From NCBI GenBank assembly GCA_024642645.1, contig JAHEAS010000211.1, positions 1 to 6,398 on the forward strand: 6,398 nucleotides of DNA, given 5' to 3'. The notes below the pieces were generated by a model that worked only from the letters and a program-made list of their open reading frames with translations, did not search any database and was not told the origin of the DNA. The position numbers and the translations under genes were made by a program. This DNA comes from Saprospirales bacterium (GTDB taxonomy: Bacteria > Bacteroidota > Bacteroidia > Chitinophagales > Saprospiraceae). Within the stretch, counting starts at the first letter, position 1; every line of letters begins with the position of its first letter. This document shows, piece after piece, positions 4,473 through 6,398 of this stretch.

Positions 4473-6398
4473 ATGCCCAACAACATCGCCACCCGCATTC
4501 ATGATTTCTTAAAAAACTACCAGCCATTCAACCTGCTGGAGCATGAGGTGCTACAGCAGGTATCGGCCAACGTAGTGGTAAAATACTACGAGCCCGGGCA
4601 GGTCCTTTTCCACCAGGATGCTGAGCCGGGCGATTATTTTTTCGTACTCAGGGAGGGAGCCGTGCGACTTTTCAAAGAAGGGAACGGGGAAGAAATTCTG
4701 GTGGACGAATGCGAAGAGGGCGATATCTTTGGGATGAGGCCACTACTGGCTGGGCAAACTTATGCCTTCACAGGCAAGGCGGAGGAAGAGTCGTTGGTGT
4801 ATGCCATTCTCATCAGTGATTTCACCCCAATTCTGAAAGAAAACCCAAAAATTACCTGGTACCTCGCCAAGCATTTGGCCACGGACGCTGGGCGTAACCT
4901 TGCCAATTTGCACAAGGGGCGCCTCTTTTTAGAGCAAGACAAATACCTCGACGGGCAGTTTAAACTGGTAGAAATCCATTCGTTGGAAACTAGTAAAAAG
5001 CCTGTCACCTGCCCCCCAGACTGCTCCATTCGGGAGGCCGCCATTGTGATGACGGAACACCGGGTCAGCTCCATCATCGTGGTGGATGATGCGTTGCGGC
5101 CACTCGGCATCGTGACTGACAAGGACCTCCGTCGGATGGTAGTCACTGGCAGGTTGGATGCCTCCCAACCTGTTTCTGCGATGATGAATAGTCCGGTCGT
5201 CACCGTTGGGACTCAAGTCACCGTGGCTGATGTGCAAATTGAAATTGTGCGCAGTCACGCCCACCATCTTTGTGTCACGGAAGACGGGACACCACAAAGC
5301 AAGGTGCTCGGTGTATTGAGCGAGCACGATGTGTTGGTGGTTCAGGGAAACAACCCTGCCATTTTAGTGCGGGAAATATTGCGGAGCGAAACAGCTTCTG
5401 AGCTGCGCCACCTGCGGGAACGCTCCGAGCGGTTGTTGCAAAAATATATTTACCAAGAGGTCAGCATTTCGTTTATCTGCAATATCATGTCAGAGGTAAA
5501 TGATATGCTGCTGCGACGGGCCATCGAATTGAGTATGGCGGATTTGGAGTCAGTAGGCCAGGTCCGACCAGACGTCTCTTTTGCCTGGCTGACATTGGGA
5601 AGTGGTGGACGAAAAGAGCAATTGCTGCGCACGGACCAAGACAGTGCCCTGGTCTTCGCCGACGTGCCGGATGTGGATTTGGAAAAAACGCAAGGTTATT
5701 TTTTGGCCCTGGCCGAGCGGGTCACCAAGGTGCTTTTTGAAGTTGGATTCGATTATTGCTCCGGCAAAATGATGGCCAGCAACCCACTTTGGTGCAAGTC
5801 GCTCGCTGCGTGGAAAAAACAGTTCGCTGATTGGATGCTCATCCCCGACCCACAACACGTCCGATATTGCACCATTTTCATTGACTACCGCCCGGTGTAC
5901 GGCGACGAAGCATTGGCAGAGTTGCTTACGCAACATATTTTCGATGTGGTGGAGCACAATCCTGGGTTCCTTTCCTACATGGCAAAAGGAGCGGTGGAGA
6001 ACCCGCCACCGCTAAGTTTTTTCCGAAATTTCGTGGTGGAAGCCGGCGGGGAACACAAGAATAACTTCGACATTAAAAAACGGGCAATGATGCCGCTTGC
6101 TGACGCTGCACGGCTACTCATTTTGGAAGCGAAGGTTGGTAAAATCAACAATACTTTCCATCGATTCGAGCGGCTAGCGGAACTGGAGGTGGAGCATCGG
6201 GAGCTCTTTGAGGCTGCAGCCGAGGCTTATGAAATCCTCATCCGCTACCGAACGCTGCAGGGGTTGAAGAACAAAAACTCAGGCCGTTATTTCAAGCCAG
6301 AGGAATTGTCAAAAATGGAACGGCTTAATTTGCGGAACACTTTCCGGCCAATCGACGAGTTGCTTTCGCTGCTGACGGCTCGGTTTCAGGTGGGGTAC
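4473..6398 (+). CDS. cNMP-like/CBS/DUF294 nucleotidyltransferase-like regulatory protein (C-terminus cut by window edge)
   Basis: Open from the ATG at 4473 to the right edge (642 codons, no stop). The start MPNNIATRIHDFLKNYQPFN fits the family. Domains in order: residues about 15-130 cyclic-nucleotide-binding-like β-roll (EPGQVLFHQDAEPGDYFFVL, then EEGDIFGMRPLLAG); about 175-300 a CBS pair (VSSIIVVDDALRPLGIVTDK and HHLCVTE with VLGVLSEHDVL); about 330-480 the DUF294 GlnD-like nucleotidyltransferase domain, with GSGGRKEQLLRTDQD (376-390) keeping G-S-x-x-R and aspartates D388/D390; about 500-640 the DUF294 C-terminal helical domain. The phosphate-binding cassette of the first domain lacks the usual Glu and Arg, so classic cAMP binding is doubtful. 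By domain makeup it is a cytosolic sensor, possibly adenylyl-binding or protein-modifying; no substrate is known to me. Relatives often lie near acetate-uptake genes and a DnaQ-like exonuclease; the downstream gene is out of view. Confidence 0.92.
   Translation, partial: MPNNIATRIHDFLKNYQPFNLLEHEVLQQVSANVVVKYYEPGQVLFHQDAEPGDYFFVLREGAVRLFKEGNGEEILVDECEEGDIFGMRPLLAGQTYAFTGKAEEESLVYAILISDFTPILKENPKITWYLAKHLATDAGRNLANLHKGRLFLEQDKYLDGQFKLVEIHSLETSKKPVTCPPDCSIREAAIVMTEHRVSSIIVVDDALRPLGIVTDKDLRRMVVTGRLDASQPVSAMMNSPVVTVGTQVTVADVQIEIVRSHAHHLCVTEDGTPQSKVLGVLSEHDVLVVQGNNPAILVREILRSETASELRHLRERSERLLQKYIYQEVSISFICNIMSEVNDMLLRRAIELSMADLESVGQVRPDVSFAWLTLGSGGRKEQLLRTDQDSALVFADVPDVDLEKTQGYFLALAERVTKVLFEVGFDYCSGKMMASNPLWCKSLAAWKKQFADWMLIPDPQHVRYCTIFIDYRPVYGDEALAELLTQHIFDVVEHNPGFLSYMAKGAVENPPPLSFFRNFVVEAGGEHKNNFDIKKRAMMPLADAARLLILEAKVGKINNTFHRFERLAELEVEHRELFEAAAEAYEILIRYRTLQGLKNKNSGRYFKPEELSKMERLNLRNTFRPIDELLSLLTARFQVGY

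Noticed and set aside
4760..5327. Two overlapping minus-strand open frames (147 and 132 codons)
   Set aside because: Both are antisense to the cNMP-like/CBS part of the 4473 gene and show no family motif; they are shadows in GC-rich coding DNA.
5550..5957. 135-codon minus-strand open frame
   Set aside because: It lies fully antisense to the DUF294 domain of the 4473 gene, whose motifs are unmistakable. It has no recognisable domain.

Overview
The window looks like a chromosomal stretch from a member of the Bacteroidota, plausibly the Saprospiria/Chitinophagia side (that finer placement is inference). Four signs support the phylum: the gene order rpmB-rpmG-DUF4295-ftsY, type IX secretion (T9SS) type A sorting tails, promoter boxes of the form TAnnTTTG, and gene starts without clear Shine-Dalgarno sequences.

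Positions 1-1290, all read on the minus strand, form a translation and protein-targeting block. A promoter region (about 1241-1284) leads to tRNA-Arg(ACG), then an imperfect hairpin built of 7-nt repeats, then rpmB (bL28), rpmG (bL33) and a 57-residue DUF4295 protein. A 17-bp perfect hairpin terminator follows, and then the start of ftsY, which runs off the left edge. The arrangement suggests one transcript carrying a tRNA and three small ribosome-related proteins, with ftsY mostly insulated behind the terminator.

Positions 1349-3448 (minus) hold a secreted S8 subtilisin-like protease with a T9SS sorting tail. It is followed by the broken C-terminal remnant of a second, diverged paralogue. 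Upstream, 3545-4360 (minus) encodes a leaderless BtuF-like helical-backbone metal/cobalamin receptor that starts at TTG and carries a 7-nt tandem repeat inside its reading frame.

Positions 4361-4472 form a divergent intergenic region. From 4473 to the right edge (plus) runs a 642-codon open gene for a cNMP-like/CBS/DUF294 nucleotidyltransferase-like regulatory protein that lacks only its extreme C-terminus. It does not appear as a closed ORF because no stop lies in the window.

No mobile element, CRISPR array or clear new multi-gene system is visible. The unusual signals are the two heptamer-periodic repeats, the decayed protease paralogue, and the degenerate cyclic-nucleotide pocket joined to an intact nucleotidyltransferase motif. 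No gap between genes exceeds 300 bases.
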